A DNA stretch of 64,000 nucleotides, taken from positions 6,945,501 to 7,009,500 of the forward strand of contig NC_059402.1 of NCBI RefSeq assembly GCF_905220565.1, in the 5' to 3' direction. Below are positions 34,563-46,093 of the stretch, piece after piece (position 1 is the stretch's first letter; each line of letters begins with the position of its first letter). The notes under the pieces are model-generated. The model was not told where the DNA came from. It was given only the letters and a program-made list of their open reading frames with translations, and did not search any database. This DNA is from Melitaea cinxia (lineage: Eukaryota; Arthropoda; Insecta; Lepidoptera; Nymphalidae). The position numbers were made by a program, and so were the translations under genes.

Positions 34563-36780
34563 TAAAATCAAACCATAAATAAATTGATACTTGCTATTCG
34601 TATCGGTACAGTAAATACTGGTGTACGATATTATACCTAGGTATATCTTACATAAACAGCTAAAAGCGCATTCTTAGCATAACACCCAGTCCGAGCGTCA
34701 CTCTCAGCGTAACTATTCAGTGATTTTTCACGTGATTTCATTCTCCATATTCTGTTCATACCGCGCGCCTTATATTTTTGCTTAAGGACTAAGAAGTGAA
34801 GTCTAAAAACTCTTTTCTATATTTACTTGTTTTGAGGGGGCTCAATATTAAAGGCTTATAGTAATACAAATGATGGTTCACAATGCTAACCAGTTGCAGT
34901 CAGAGGTACAACAACGAGTTAAGTCATGCGAGTACCTTGGGGCCTGTAGGCGGATCCAGTTATCCCTAATTTAAATATTGCTCTTGAAGTGATATAATTG
35001 TTATAATTTCGTATTAGTAGGTATTTAGAATTACAGGAACGTTGAACCTCTATTTTTATATAGATATTATAATTTGTATGTGGACATTAATAAAAGATCA
35101 AAGTTAGTCAAACCTAAAAAGTTAATAAAAAGCAAAACTTTTCTCAATGTTATTTTAACGCTGCAAAGCCTGTGTTAGGTTTATTTAACTATTCATTCAG
35201 TGAGTCGTGTCGACTCGTTCATTGAATTAATCGCGTAAATTATAGGGTCCTAGGAACATTCGTTCACGTCAGAGTGCGTCCCGCTGGGCATGACGTGTGA
35301 ACATTTTAATTGGGAAGAATCGCTCATTGGGGGACGACCCTCAAACCAGAAATAAACTTATTGAAAGCTACCAATCGTGTGTTTACGTAAACGAATCTAT
35401 GTTTTACCTAAAACTGAAGCAAATCGCTTCGTTTCTAAGGAACGAAATTGATATAAATAAAACGCGTCGTGCGTTCAAGTATTCGAAAAAATTTAACAAG
35501 GAACCTTTTATAACTTTTGTTCATCTAAATAAATGTTAAATATTTATCTAATCACGTCTCCTTAAGTTATGAAAATATTTCTAAATTTGTAACGGAACTT
35601 AAACAAATGCTCAACATAAACAATATTTACAGACTTGGGTTAAAATTTGAGAAATGACTATTTGTGATCTCACAGCACATTACACTCCCACATGCGACTT
35701 ATGTGCATGTTAACATGTGTGAAGTATAAAACACGCCAAACAGTCATATATTTTAACTATTTTTTTTTTTTGTTTGACGCTTGTTTGCTTGTGGAAAAAA
35801 TTCAACTATGATGTAAATTCATTTGCTACTAAATAGGCTAAATTTAATTAATACATTCCGTAAACACTCAGTTTGCCTTTTCAACTTGCCTTTTACAACA
35901 TAGGATAATAGTCGGAGATACGAACTAGACGTGATCTCACCCAGCATGTTAAAGATAAATAAGAAAATTCTTGGCCAGGCCATATTATATTCGGCAACTG
36001 CCATTCAATCTGGACCTATAGCAGGCAACACTAGGTCCTCGTATCCGCAATGAAAAAGGGCTCATTTTGATATAAGATTTATTTATTATAGATGTACCCA
36101 CATGTAAGAAAGTACCTAGAACAATATGTATCAATATACTTGTTTATACTTGCCAGTTATGCCAGGAAAATAATAGACAACTCAACGTTTGTATTTTCTA
36201 CAGGCTTCATATCTGTCGGTAGGTATTTAATTTAAATTATATTATATAAAAATTTCTTAAGCAGGTGGGTGAATTTCTTTTCGAGTTCGGATCTCCTACT
36301 ATAAGGTTTTTACTTCTTTAATTTTCAATAAACAAATTAAATAAAATAATCAGATTCCCAAGTTATATTTTTAATGCATCGAAAAATATTTAGTTTAACA
36401 TAAAAATAACAAATGATATCCTTATCAAAATTCTCAACGTACATATATTTCAAAAATATCGTCGTATCATGTTTATTTTAAGATGAGTTTATTTGCTAGA
36501 AGACTGTGATTGACATAGCGTCAGCTACGACAATTGACATCACGTCATGATATTCGTAAAATATTTTATGATCAGTAAGTAGATGGTAATAGTAACTACC
36601 TATATGTATTTTTTTTAATACAAAAAAGTATTTTCAACACTTGTGTTGTTTAATTTTAGTTATTTTTATTCGTCAGATATATCTCTTTATTTATTTATGT
36701 GTTTTATTTATTTATTTAATTAACAGTTTATTGCACATTTGAAATAACATATAAAAATAACAACATTCTAACCTACAAAA
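34563..36780. other. No gene recognised
   Basis: AT-rich. The 80-codon frame at 35,297-35,539 starts at GTG, has no domain I know and is not bounded by clear splice sites. A GC-richer patch around 35,200-35,340 is unexplained. Confidence 0.4.
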
Positions 36781-36782
36781 AA

Positions 36783-36936
36783 CGAGTGTACTTTTAGACC
36801 ACACGACTGAAGTAAAATTTCTTTAGCTCCATCTAACTTATATCTCCCTCTCAATTTCCGTTCGCCTCACATGATCACACTTTTCGTAACGCTCTCGTCA
36901 CGCGTGCGTAAATAAATTTTACTTCAAATTTTTTTA
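36783..36936. mobile_element. MITE-like element, family B, copy 2
   Basis: Shares TTTTAGACCACACGACTGAAG, CCGTTCGCCTCACATGATC and ACTTTTCGTAACGCTCTCGT with copy 1, and ends in a TTTTACTTC inverted terminus. It is about 90 bp shorter than copy 1 because of internal deletion. Confidence 0.6.
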
Positions 36937-37268
36937 GTACCTATCACTACGATTTCGTATACCAATGTTATTCAAAATTTAATTATTATTGCTTCAAATA
37001 TTTTCGACTTACATAATAATACACGCTTATACCACCCAAACTGTGAAACCTGAAAACCATTGGATACCTTCCAACACACTGTCCGTCCATTTATCTCAAG
37101 ATACGGCAGCTAGTCTAGCAATAAGTGTGATTCACTCACAAACAAGACGATAAAATAATATTAACATTATTATTTCAAATAAAACGATTAAAATATTTAA
37201 ATTAAATAAACATACATATAATTATATGTATGTAAGTATATGTGTACATTATGTGTATCTGTATATTT

Positions 37269-37491
37269 ACGGCCTATTTTACCAGTTGATGAAATTTTTA
37301 GATTTGTTATTATTTTTTACAATCGAATTTCACAGTTTATATGAGATTTCTCTTTTCCCAAATATGAATCTTAAAGATGTAGCTAATTGACTGAGGTAAA
37401 ATAGGTCCTGATGCCCTACTCTACCTCCTGCTGTTAAAGTCTAATCGTAACATATTTGCAGGATAAACATAGCTAGTGAAACAGGCCCTTA
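37269..37491. mobile_element. MITE, family A, copy 2
   Basis: Left end GGCCTATTTTACCAGTTGAT, right end AGTGAAACAGGCCCTTAG. The GCCCTACTCTACCTCCTGCTG block is shared with copy 3 at 42,021-42,287. More decayed at the left end than the other copies. Confidence 0.65.
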
Positions 37492-37737
37492 GAATACCTA
37501 CAACGCCAATAATGCCGTAAAACCTGAACTATGACGTTACTTTTACTTCAAATGCTATACGATCCAAAATAATTGTCTAGATTTAAAACACTCATTCATA
37601 ATCTATCATTAATTATTTCAGTTCACATAATTTATTATTTTTATTGGTATGACGTGTCTTTTTATCTGTTTATTATAACGTTTAAATACAAAAATAAGTT
37701 TCAAATTCTATCGGGCACATTGTAATAAATATATTTA

Positions 37738-37945
37738 TCTTAATATCTAAAAAATAACGCGTTACATTGTTTGTCCGCTGTGGACTCCTAAACTACCTCA
37801 CCGATTTTAATCAAATTTGCACACCGTTTGCAGTTTGATCCAACTTGAATGATAGTCTATTTTTATTTTATTTTAATGACTGCGTTATTTTTACTGCAAA
37901 TTTAAAAAAAAAATATGGCGATACGAAGTTCGCCAGGTCAGCTAG
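37738..37945 (+). mobile_element. Helitron-type non-autonomous element
   Basis: Starts TCTTAATATCTAAAAAATAA and ends GAAGTTCGCCAGGTCAGCTAG followed by T, that is TC...CTAG. The internal block CTCACCGATTTTAATCAAAT is typical of the same group of dispersed elements. Non-coding. Confidence 0.55.
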
Positions 37946-38602
37946 TTTCAAATATGTTTGATTAGCGAAATGAGCTATTGACTCTTACAAACAACCTTGA
38001 TGAAATAAATTATTTTCATTTCCGTACAAAATTTGAAATACAGATGTAGAGACGCTGTAATTAAATAAAATACAACAAATAATATTCGCATAAGTAATGA
38101 TAATTTATTTAGAGGCATAAAGACCTATTTTCCAGACCAATACTATGCCAAGTAGGACTAGCCAACTCTAACCTAGAGCCAATTTTTACGCATCGTACTT
38201 TCTTTCTATAAATGACTTACTACGAAATATTTTAATTTTGTAGATATTTTTGATTGGTAACTTACTTTATCACAGTTTTAAACATAAGTTATTGTTTTGC
38301 TACGTAAAATGTAAATAAATTTCCTTTAGCGCAAAACATTTTTATCGCAAGAGTTGTCGCTAAAGAATGAACGAAGTACAAGATGTATTTTAATATGTAA
38401 AAAAAATACTTTTGAGTATTTAAATTTATACTTTTATAATTTACAACAGGGTTAAAAAATTTAAGACTTATTTTAGCAATTTTAAAGTATAAAAATATTT
38501 TTTTTATTATTGTCGTTGTATGTCTGTTGCAAAAGAAAAGATGGTCCTTCGTTGATCTCCAAATCAGTAAATATTAACATCAAGTATGTTTAAGTGTATT
38601 TA
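37946..38602. other. No gene recognised
   Basis: AT-rich flank of the LINE insertion below. Nothing further supported. Confidence 0.4.
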
Positions 38603-38615
38603 AATACTTTCTGTC
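38603..38615. repeat. Target-site duplication of the LINE, left copy
   Basis: AATACTTTCTGTC is identical to 41,925-41,937. It marks the 5' insertion boundary of the LINE. Confidence 0.9.
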
Positions 38616-41600
38616 GGGTCTGGAGCTCATCATATCCGCTGACTCCAATGCGCACCATGCGCTATGGGGCAGCAAGGACAACAACCAGCGAGGTGAGGAT
38701 TTTGTTTCTTTTTTACTCGCAACTAAGCTTAATGTAATTAATAAAGGATCGGAACCAACTTTTGTAACTTCGAGATCCCAAACCATCATTGATCTAACTC
38801 TGGCGACAGAGCATGTGTCCGAATATATTTCAGATTGGCATGTGTCTGACGACGTGTCGTGCTCTGATCACCGGTGGATCAAATACAACCTAAAAGTCAC
38901 GCTGACGTCACCTGCACCCCGCCGTAACCCTCGGAGGATGGACCGCGGCAGGTATGAGCTCCTGACAGCGGAGAAACTCAAAGGCGTCGAACTACCCGAT
39001 AACCATGAAGGCACGGAGGACATTGATAATCATATCAACCAGATAACTGACTGCCTAATCACCAGCTTTGAACAAACATGCCCACTTTCATCACCTAGAG
39101 CGCGACAGTTCTGCAAAGGGCACTGGTGGGGACCGGAGCTCGAAAAGCTACGACGCAGGGTGAGGAAGTTGTTCAACAGAGCAAAGAATACTCGTCTAGA
39201 ACACCACTGGGATGCCTACAAGCAGGCCCAATATCACTACAAAAGGCGCATCAGAATAAGGAAGAAGGAGTGCTGGAGGCGCTTTTGTACCAACATAGAA
39301 ACGAACAATCAGGCGAACAGAGTTAAGAATATATTGTGCAGCGAACCGGTGCACAACCTGGGTAACCTGAAAAAACCGGATGGAACATACACCAAAACGG
39401 ATCTGGAAACTTCAGAACTGTTAATAACTACACACTTCCCAGGATGCCAAATCGAAAGAATTGCGGCATGGGAGGAAGAGCCAAAGAAGACACCTGTAAT
39501 GGTGGACTGGATCACCGCCAAGAAAATTGTCACACATGACAAAGTAAAATGGGCCATCAACAGTTTCTTACCATACAAGTCGGCAGGACTGGATAAGGTG
39601 TTTCCAGGTCTGCTAAGATGGAGTGATAGGAAACTTATCGACCACCTTGTCTCCATATATAGGAGTTGCTTAGCTTATTGCTACACTCCAAAGTTATGGA
39701 GGGAAGTTAAGGTAGTCTTCATACCTAAACCCGGCAAAGGAGACTACTCACAACCAAAATCATTCAGACCTATTAGCCTTACCTCCTTTCTATTGAAAGT
39801 TTTGGAAAGGCTAATAGATCGGGAGCTGAGGAGCACAACTCTGGTTGAGCAACCCCTGAATCCCAACCAACATGCCTACTCAATGGGCAAATCAACGGAC
39901 TCTGCCCTACACAAGGTTATATCCTATATAGAGGGCAATCTCCATCACAAAATATCAACCTTAGGCGCCTTTATTGATATTGAAGGGGCCTTTGATAAAA
40001 CTAAGTTCACCAGCATAAGCCGTGCCCTGACCAAGCATGGAGTCAATAACACGATTGCCGGGTGGATTGACAGCATGCTGAAGTACAGGGCTATCCAATT
40101 CACTGTGAATGAAATAACTAGAGGCGTTGTAGCGAGGGGATGTCCGCAGGGGGGGGTCCTTTCCCCACTTCTGTGGAACATAGTGATCGACGAACTGATC
40201 ACCTTGCTCAACGACCGCAGATTTCTAACAGTGGGCTATGCAGACGACTTAACTGTACTCATCAGTGGACCATCTGAGAGGACAGTCTGCGACCAAATGA
40301 GGGCCGCACTAAAAGTCGTTGAACAGTGGTGTACGGACCACGAACTAACAGTGAACCCCGCAAAGACGGAACTTGTGATGTTCACAAATAAACGGAATTT
40401 AGGAAACCTTAAACTCCCTAAATTATTTGGCACCAGTCTTGCCCTAACCAAGGAGGTCAAATATCTTGGAGTAATCCTAGATAGTAAGCTTCTTTGGAAC
40501 AGGCATTTAGACTCAAAAATCAACAAAGCCAGCATAATCCTCTGCCAATGCAAAAGGCTCCTCGGCAAAAGCTGGGGCATATCACCTAAAATTACTCTAT
40601 GGCTTTACAAAACAATTGTCAGGCCTATAATCACCTACGGTGCGGTAATCTGGTGGCAGAGAACAGAACTTACAACCGTTAGAAACAAACTCCAGCGGTT
40701 TCAGAGAATAGCATGCTCTGCAATCACTGGCTGTATGCGTACCGCCCCCACAGCAGCTCTTGAGGTTATGCTTGACCTGGCATCGCTTGACTTGTTCATA
40801 CAACAGGAGGCGGCTATGTCAGCTATCAGGCTGAAACACTTGGGCTTGTGGTGCAACCAGGAGGGTCCACACAATAGACTTTGGAGCAACCTTGTGAGCT
40901 ATGAGCCACTACTTGCTGCTCCTTGTGATAGGATTCCCAAACAACATATTTTCGAAAGAAAGTACCATATACAACCGTTTGAGGCTGAAAGAGACCAATC
41001 CGGCATACGCGAGGTCCGCATCTACACGGATGGCTCCAAAATGGGGTCTGGCACCGGTGCCGGAGTGTACTCACAAGACCTCAATATCAACTTATCACTA
41101 ACGCTGGGCCAACACAGCTCCATCTTTCAATGTGAGTGTGTTGCGATAACCCATGCAGCCACCGCCGTCCTGTCAAAAGGCATTAGGGATTGCAATATCC
41201 GTATTCTGTCGGACAGCATGGCCGTACTTAAAGCGCTAGAGAGCAGTTCGACTAACTCTAGTCTTATATACGAATGTCATCAAACCCTGGAAGTATTAGC
41301 CTCACACAATGAGGTAATCCTCCAGTGGATAAAAGGACATAGTGGATCGCACGGAAACGATGCTGCCGACGAGCTTGCAAGACAGGGGTCCAGTACAAAG
41401 GTTGCCGGCCCAACCATCTTATTGCCGCTACCTTTCGGACAACTGCGCTCGTGGGTAAGGCAACGTACACGTGCAAATCACAATGCCCTTTGGGCAAACC
41501 AAACCGGCTGTAGACAGTCCAAATTGATACTCACGGAAGTATCACCGCACCTAGCGTGCCGACTGCTCAGTCTCAACCGCCTGGACATCAGAATAGTTGT

Positions 41601-41924
41601 TGGCACGATTACCGGCCACATGGCACTCAACCACCAACTATTCATCATGAATGCAACAGACAGCCCTCTTTGCAGGGGCTGTCTGGCTGCTGAAGAAACA
41701 GCCGCCCACGTAATCCTGGAATGCGAGGGAGTGGCCGCACACCGGGCTACCATCCTTAAGGATATAAGGACGCTCCGAGAAGCCTGTGAACGCCCCAGGA
41801 GGCTTCTGAGCTTCTGGAAGGAGCTGGGCTGGCTGAACTAGTCAGCCCACTTTTCACGCATAATGGACCACCTTTGCGTCTAAATGCGGAAAATCGAGCC
41901 CAACACAAATACAAATACAAATAC
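38616..41924 (+). mobile_element. 5'-truncated LINE of the I/LOA-like group
   Basis: A non-LTR retrotransposon of 3.3 kb inserted by target-primed reverse transcription: 13-bp target-site duplications on both sides, a 5' end that starts mid-gene, and a 3' tail of a short tandem repeat (ACAAAT units, to 41,924) instead of poly(A). It lacks ORF1 and the front of the endonuclease domain. An RNase H domain plus a C-terminal zinc knuckle-like motif places it with the RNase H-bearing I-type LINEs; the exact clade needs a tree. Confidence 0.92.
38617..41841 (+). CDS. LINE ORF2: endonuclease (partial), reverse transcriptase, RNase H
   Basis: The frame is open from the truncation point at 38,617 through 41,841, 1,074 codons, with no stop or frameshift; the 1,008-codon part after 38,815 begins at GTG and is not a genuine start. 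Upstream of it lies the C-terminal part of an AP-like endonuclease (SADSNAHHALWG, then TSRSQTIIDLTL and SDDVSCSDHRW). The reverse transcriptase follows, with FIPKPGKGDYSQPKSFRPIS, GCPQGGVLSPLLWN and the YADD box near 40,237. RNase H has IYTDGSKMGSGTGAG near 41,022, a DSMAVLKAL block and KGHSGSHGNDAADELA. Near 41,670 comes CRGCLAAEETAAHVILEC, a CCHC-type motif usual for this group. Higher GC than the flanks, as for other transposon genes here. It cannot be autonomous in this form because ORF1 and the endonuclease N-terminus are missing. Confidence 0.92.
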   Translation, partial: GLELIISADSNAHHALWGSKDNNQRGEDFVSFLLATKLNVINKGSEPTFVTSRSQTIIDLTLATEHVSEYISDWHVSDDVSCSDHRWIKYNLKVTLTSPAPRRNPRRMDRGRYELLTAEKLKGVELPDNHEGTEDIDNHINQITDCLITSFEQTCPLSSPRARQFCKGHWWGPELEKLRRRVRKLFNRAKNTRLEHHWDAYKQAQYHYKRRIRIRKKECWRRFCTNIETNNQANRVKNILCSEPVHNLGNLKKPDGTYTKTDLETSELLITTHFPGCQIERIAAWEEEPKKTPVMVDWITAKKIVTHDKVKWAINSFLPYKSAGLDKVFPGLLRWSDRKLIDHLVSIYRSCLAYCYTPKLWREVKVVFIPKPGKGDYSQPKSFRPISLTSFLLKVLERLIDRELRSTTLVEQPLNPNQHAYSMGKSTDSALHKVISYIEGNLHHKISTLGAFIDIEGAFDKTKFTSISRALTKHGVNNTIAGWIDSMLKYRAIQFTVNEITRGVVARGCPQGGVLSPLLWNIVIDELITLLNDRRFLTVGYADDLTVLISGPSERTVCDQMRAALKVVEQWCTDHELTVNPAKTELVMFTNKRNLGNLKLPKLFGTSLALTKEVKYLGVILDSKLLWNRHLDSKINKASIILCQCKRLLGKSWGISPKITLWLYKTIVRPIITYGAVIWWQRTELTTVRNKLQRFQRIACSAITGCMRTAPTAALEVMLDLASLDLFIQQEAAMSAIRLKHLGLWCNQEGPHNRLWSNLVSYEPLLAAPCDRIPKQHIFERKYHIQPFEAERDQSGIREVRIYTDGSKMGSGTGAGVYSQDLNINLSLTLGQHSSIFQCECVAITHAATAVLSKGIRDCNIRILSDSMAVLKALESSSTNSSLIYECHQTLEVLASHNEVILQWIKGHSGSHGNDAADELARQGSSTKVAGPTILLPLPFGQLRSWVRQRTRANHNALWANQTGCRQSKLILTEVSPHLACRLLSLNRLDIRIVVGTITGHMALNHQLFIMNATDSPLCRGCLAAEETAAHVILECEGVAAHRATILKDIRTLREACERPRRLLSFWKELGWLN

Positions 41925-41937
41925 AATACTTTCTGTC
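41925..41937. repeat. Target-site duplication of the LINE, right copy
   Basis: Identical to 38,603-38,615, directly after the ACAAAT repeat tail. Confidence 0.9.
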
Positions 41938-42020
41938 AACACGTTATAACACTAACTTTCACCTGCGTAAATGTAACTTATGCAATCTTTGAAGATAAGA
42001 TAGCGAAGGGTTGCTAACCT

Positions 42021-42287
42021 TAAGGCCTGTTTCACCAGTTGTGGAAAACGCTATTTGACGGATAACCGTTTCCGACAGTTAAAAGTTTTTGATTCATTAT
42101 TCTTTTTTACCATCGAATTCTACTATATTTATGATATATTTCTATCATTTGTATAATAACCTTAAAGTCGCAGTTTATTAATTGAGGATAAACAGGTCCT
42201 ACTAGCCTATTCTACCTCCTGCTGTCAAAGTCTATTTGTATCGTCATCCGTCATATAGCATTATCCAACTGGTGAAACAGGCCCTTA
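42021..42287. mobile_element. MITE, family A, copy 3
   Basis: The best-preserved copy: TAAGGCCTGTTTCACCAGTT at the left against AACTGGTGAAACAGGCCCTTA at the right, inverted. The interior includes ACGCTATTTGACGGATAACC, which pairs with the right sub-terminal ATCCGTCATATAGC, so the inverted repeats extend inward imperfectly. Confidence 0.75.
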
Positions 42288-44095
42288 GAGCCGTTGTATT
42301 GAACTCATTTAGTTAATTAGATACAGACCTAGTGCATCTATCTCTCTGGCTAATGGCTTAGCGGAACAAAAAGCTAGCCACCAATTAGATTGCACTATCT
42401 ATTAAGTTCGTGTCTGATATTAAAAATTTATTCGATTTTATGTGTTAAGGAAGTTAATAAATCTAACGATCTTAAAAATATAATATTAATCGAAGTTATG
42501 TTTTAATTAATATAAGTAAAAAAAAAAAAACGATTTGTATGATATCACTTTTATTGTGAAATAGTTTCTTCGAGCATATCGACTCTACAATTTTTGATAA
42601 AGGTCTAGTCAGATAGGATGATATCGAATTTTAAAATATATTTAATTTGCATGCACAGAAACTGATCAACACAGCGATATCGAAAACATGTGAGGAAGCG
42701 ACCTTCACACATGACATCATAGTGACTTATTATTCAAGATTAAGTTTTATACTCACCAACTTTTTAATTCGTTCTTATTTCCGATCGTAAGATGTTCAGC
42801 AACAGAAAATCCAAAATACGAGCCGGGCTCGCCGAACTTTATCACAGGAATCCTCGGTTCTAAGTTAAAACTTGTAACACAATGTAAAATGCACAATAAT
42901 AAAACACTACTACTAGTATTTTTTGTAGCCATCGTTGCGTCCGTAATTTAATCTTACTGTGAATCGAGTTATCGCACCAATTCACAATCTACCAGTTGTT
43001 ATTTGGCACATCGCGATTTTCGTATAAAAAAATACGCTGAACGGGCGATGAGACCCCCAGCGCGCTGGCCGTTCGCCGGTCGAATATTCCCGCTTAACTC
43101 GGTATCTCTGTTGACTCTACGTAGACACAACAAGGCCTACACTACGTTAATACATACACAACGCGTGGCCGATCATCGTCCGCTGGAGGCAACTGAACTC
43201 ATAAAATTGTTTCGCTAATGATATTCAACGCCATCTAGTGCAAACATGATAACTATAAAGTGTTTTAACGACATCTATGTGGCATCTTCGACACTACTAT
43301 ACAGTCCATCTTATATGGAGTCATATAGGTACATCCTTAAGTTTTATTTAAAAGTACATACATCTTATTTCTCATAGATGTCTCACAAATTGAAATAAAT
43401 AATACCTTACTATCTCGATAATTTCATAAGTTTTATAATCATACTAAAAGTTCAACTGACAAACTTATTATATACCTATCTGATGAATCGTGGTCTAAGA
43501 TCCAGATTAAGAATATACTCTTTTTGTTTAACGATAATAATCTATTACGTATGCAGTTATGCACTATGCAAGATAATACATGTATATAATATACATACGT
43601 AGGTATCGATACTGATAGGTTGCCAAATGAAATCACACCCAAATAACGTTAATTAATAAAATTATTAGTGTAATATTTATAGTTTACTTTCATCCTTTTT
43701 TATTAGCTGAGTGAGAGTTCACTAGAGTATACCTAATACAGTAATACTCTACTGAAGTGAAAAAACAAGGGTTGTCTATTTTCCTCCCTTCTCACCTATG
43801 GGGTTGCCAGGTAGAAACTGGTACTTAACGCAGATAGCATAACCTCAGGCCTCATCTGTTATTTAATTGATCTATTTATTTTAAAATGAAATATTTAGAT
43901 TTATTGTCTTCATATACGAACTTTTCCGGTAAGGTAACACGACGTAAACCGTCTTTTCATTGTGAATTATAGCCGTGCTTACGAGCTCATGGGACAGTTT
44001 GCATAACGACCTTGGCAGAGTAGCTCGTATATTTAGACAAAGTAAAATTTAAAAACCAGGCTACGATCTTTTTGTCGTGAAACGTAAATAATTGA
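42288..44095. other. No gene recognised; one GC-rich patch
   Basis: Mostly AT-rich. About 42,990-43,260 is GC-richer and includes CAACGCCATCTAGTGCAAAC, a phrase I have seen in lepidopteran dispersed repeats; the 71-codon frame there has no domain. About 43,765-43,860 is another mildly GC-rich, unassigned patch. Confidence 0.35.
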
Positions 44096-44099
44096 TAAA

Positions 44100-44515
44100 A
44101 ATATATTATTGATGTTAAGTTAATCTTCTTATATAACATAAATAAAGCATTATTATTATTATTATGCTGTGTGGTTACGGAATCAAAGAATATAGCCACC
44201 CCCTCTCTTCCCGTGGGTGTCGTAAGAGGCGACTAAGTGAGAACACAGTTCCACTACCACCTTGGAACTCAAAAAGCCGACCGATGGCGGGATAGCCATC
44301 CAACTGCTGGCTTTGAAATACACAGGCCGAAGACGGGCAGCAGCGTCTTCGGTGCGACAAAGCCAGCCCTACGCTCACCAACCCGCCTGCCCAGCGTGGT
44401 GACTATGGGCAAAACACATGAGTTCACGCCATTTTTGGCGTGAACTTGTGGAGGCCTATGTCCACTAGTGGACTGCGAAAGGCTGCTGTGTGTGTGTGTG
44501 TGTATTATTATTAAA
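44100..44515 (+). repeat. LINE 3'-end repeat, copy 1
   Basis: An AT-rich lead-in with an AATAAA-like signal and ATT run (to 44,164) is followed from 44,196 by a well-conserved GC-rich segment beginning CTCTTCCCGTGGGTGTCG and including AAGCCGACCGATGGCGGGAT, GCAGCAGCGTCTTCGGTGCG, and GTTCACGCCATTTTTGGCGTGAAC, which is a perfect hairpin. It ends in a TG run near 44,505. The copy at 57,859-58,145 is nearly identical, and a short reversed piece lies at 63,440-63,535. I read this as the 3' region of a LINE common in Lepidoptera. Frames inside it are not genes. Confidence 0.6.
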
Positions 44516-44644
44516 CACATGATGGTGTACCTTCCATAAAATCCGCACCTACTTACTCGTGCTTACCTTAAATCTAGGAAACCATTTATCAAATCAAATT
44601 TTTAAATAAAGCAATCTTATACTGTCAAACAGGAAAGAGAGAAA

Positions 44645-44780
44645 GGAGGAAGGTTTTAGTCTTCCTCGATAAATAGACCATCCAAACCAAAAATAATTTT
44701 TCAATTCGAGCCAGTTGTTCCTAAGATTAGCGCGTTCAAACAAACAAACAAACTCATCAGCTTTATAATATTAGTTTAGA
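44645..44780 (-). mobile_element. Helitron-type 5'-end fragment
   Basis: Read on the minus strand it starts with TC at 44,780 and has TAATATTATAAAGCTGATGAG followed by repeated TTTG units, the same 5' end as the larger piece that starts at 45,262. Truncated after about 135 bp. Confidence 0.5.
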
Positions 44781-44884
44781 TTAAATACTTGTGATGAATA
44801 ACGTATTTATTTAGATAAGGATTAATATCATGTTTATAAAAATACCTTCGCAAATAATGCAATATTTTAGAACAAATTAGGTTA

Positions 44885-45262
44885 GTATACAAAAGGTTAT
44901 AGTGAGCCAACCTTTAAAAATAGACATAATTATGCTATCGCGGACTTTTTTTAGAACTTTTAAAGAGGAACTGTCTTCTCTGTGTTTGATTCTGTCATAC
45001 ATGATTTTTGCGAAACTTTAACTGTTTCCGCAGCGCACGCAGCGGAAGCTCTCAAAAGGAAAAACGAAACCCCGATTTTGAAATATTCTTCACTAGTGCT
45101 CCGCTCCTATTGGGCTTAGCGTGATGATATATAACCTATAACCTTCCTTGATAAATGAGCTATCTAGCGCTAAAATAATTTTTCAAGTCGGATCAGTAGT
45201 TTCTGAGATTAGCGCGTTCAAACAAACAAACAAACTCTTCAGCTTTATAATATTAGTATAGA
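44885..45262 (-). mobile_element. Helitron-type element, 3'-truncated
   Basis: Minus-strand start TCTATACTAATATTATAAAG at 45,262, then GAGTTTG with TTTG repeats, a GGAAGGTTATAGGTTATATA block, a GC-rich CTTCCGCTGCGTGCGCTGCG segment and AAAAAAGTCCGCGATAGC, continuing to about 44,885. The CTAG end is not present. A tiny piece of the same element (TCGCGGACTTTTTTA) occurs near 62,380. Confidence 0.6.
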
Positions 45263-46093
45263 TAATATAAGACTTTCGACAGAAAAGTGCGGTCATTCAA
45301 ATGTCAAAGGTTTTGGTTGACAAAAAAACCTAACCTTTTTTTAAGAAAATAAATAATATAATATACAAAAATAAAAACGTAATTAATTTTATAAATCATA
45401 TTTCCACTAAAGAATTTAGCAAGTTGGTTACTCTCCTACACTGCTCGTAGCTGTTATGATACGCATTCCGCGGAGTTGACTTTATTCCAAAAATACAGTA
45501 TAAAAATAGGAATGAATGATAATAAAACACATTATAATATTTCAACTTGATTTAATTAGCAATTTAATACAATTAATGAGAACACAATAAAAATTATATC
45601 GACAGAATAATTGATATAGAAGCTACATTGAATTTTCATTCAAAATTAACATAGACGAGTATAGTCTTTTGCTACTCTCTCCGATAAAACAAAATACGTT
45701 ACATCAAGAGGTTTACAGTCAAAAAATAAAAAATACAAGACTCCTACTAAATCATTACCATAAACTTATATAAAAACAATAAGACGATTATATAAAAGAA
45801 AAATCAAAATAAAGTTAACATTCTATAACACTTATCTTTCAGCAGATATTTGCAGATGTTCTCATACCTTCAAAGCAGTTCAGCAAACTGCTAAAACGAA
45901 TCTACAACCATATTATCAGAAGCAATCGTACAATAAACATTGACGTCCTATCGGTTGCAAACTCGTACACAAATAGCATGATATTTGACGAAGCCTCATC
46001 GCGCCAGGGGGGTATTTGTGGTATTACAATACAATTCCGTAAGGTTGGTGTACCATCACGTATACTGCAACACCGTTCTAGCCTCTTTTGCTT
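45263..46093. other. Intergenic DNA and probable 3' UTR of the minus-strand gene
   Basis: From 46,093 downwards the sequence is the untranslated continuation of the last exon and stays moderately GC-rich to about 45,950. I did not find a canonical AATAAA on the minus strand, so the transcript end is undefined. The rest is AT-rich without further features. Confidence 0.4.

Noticed and set aside
39309..41753. Numerous minus-strand frames within the LINE
   Set aside because: Antisense shadows of ORF2; none shows its own motifs.
44175..44520. Several overlapping small frames starting MVSVGLALSHRRR or similar
   Set aside because: They lie in a LINE 3'-end repeat that recurs at 57,855-58,145, where the same frames reappear; they are by-products of its GC content.
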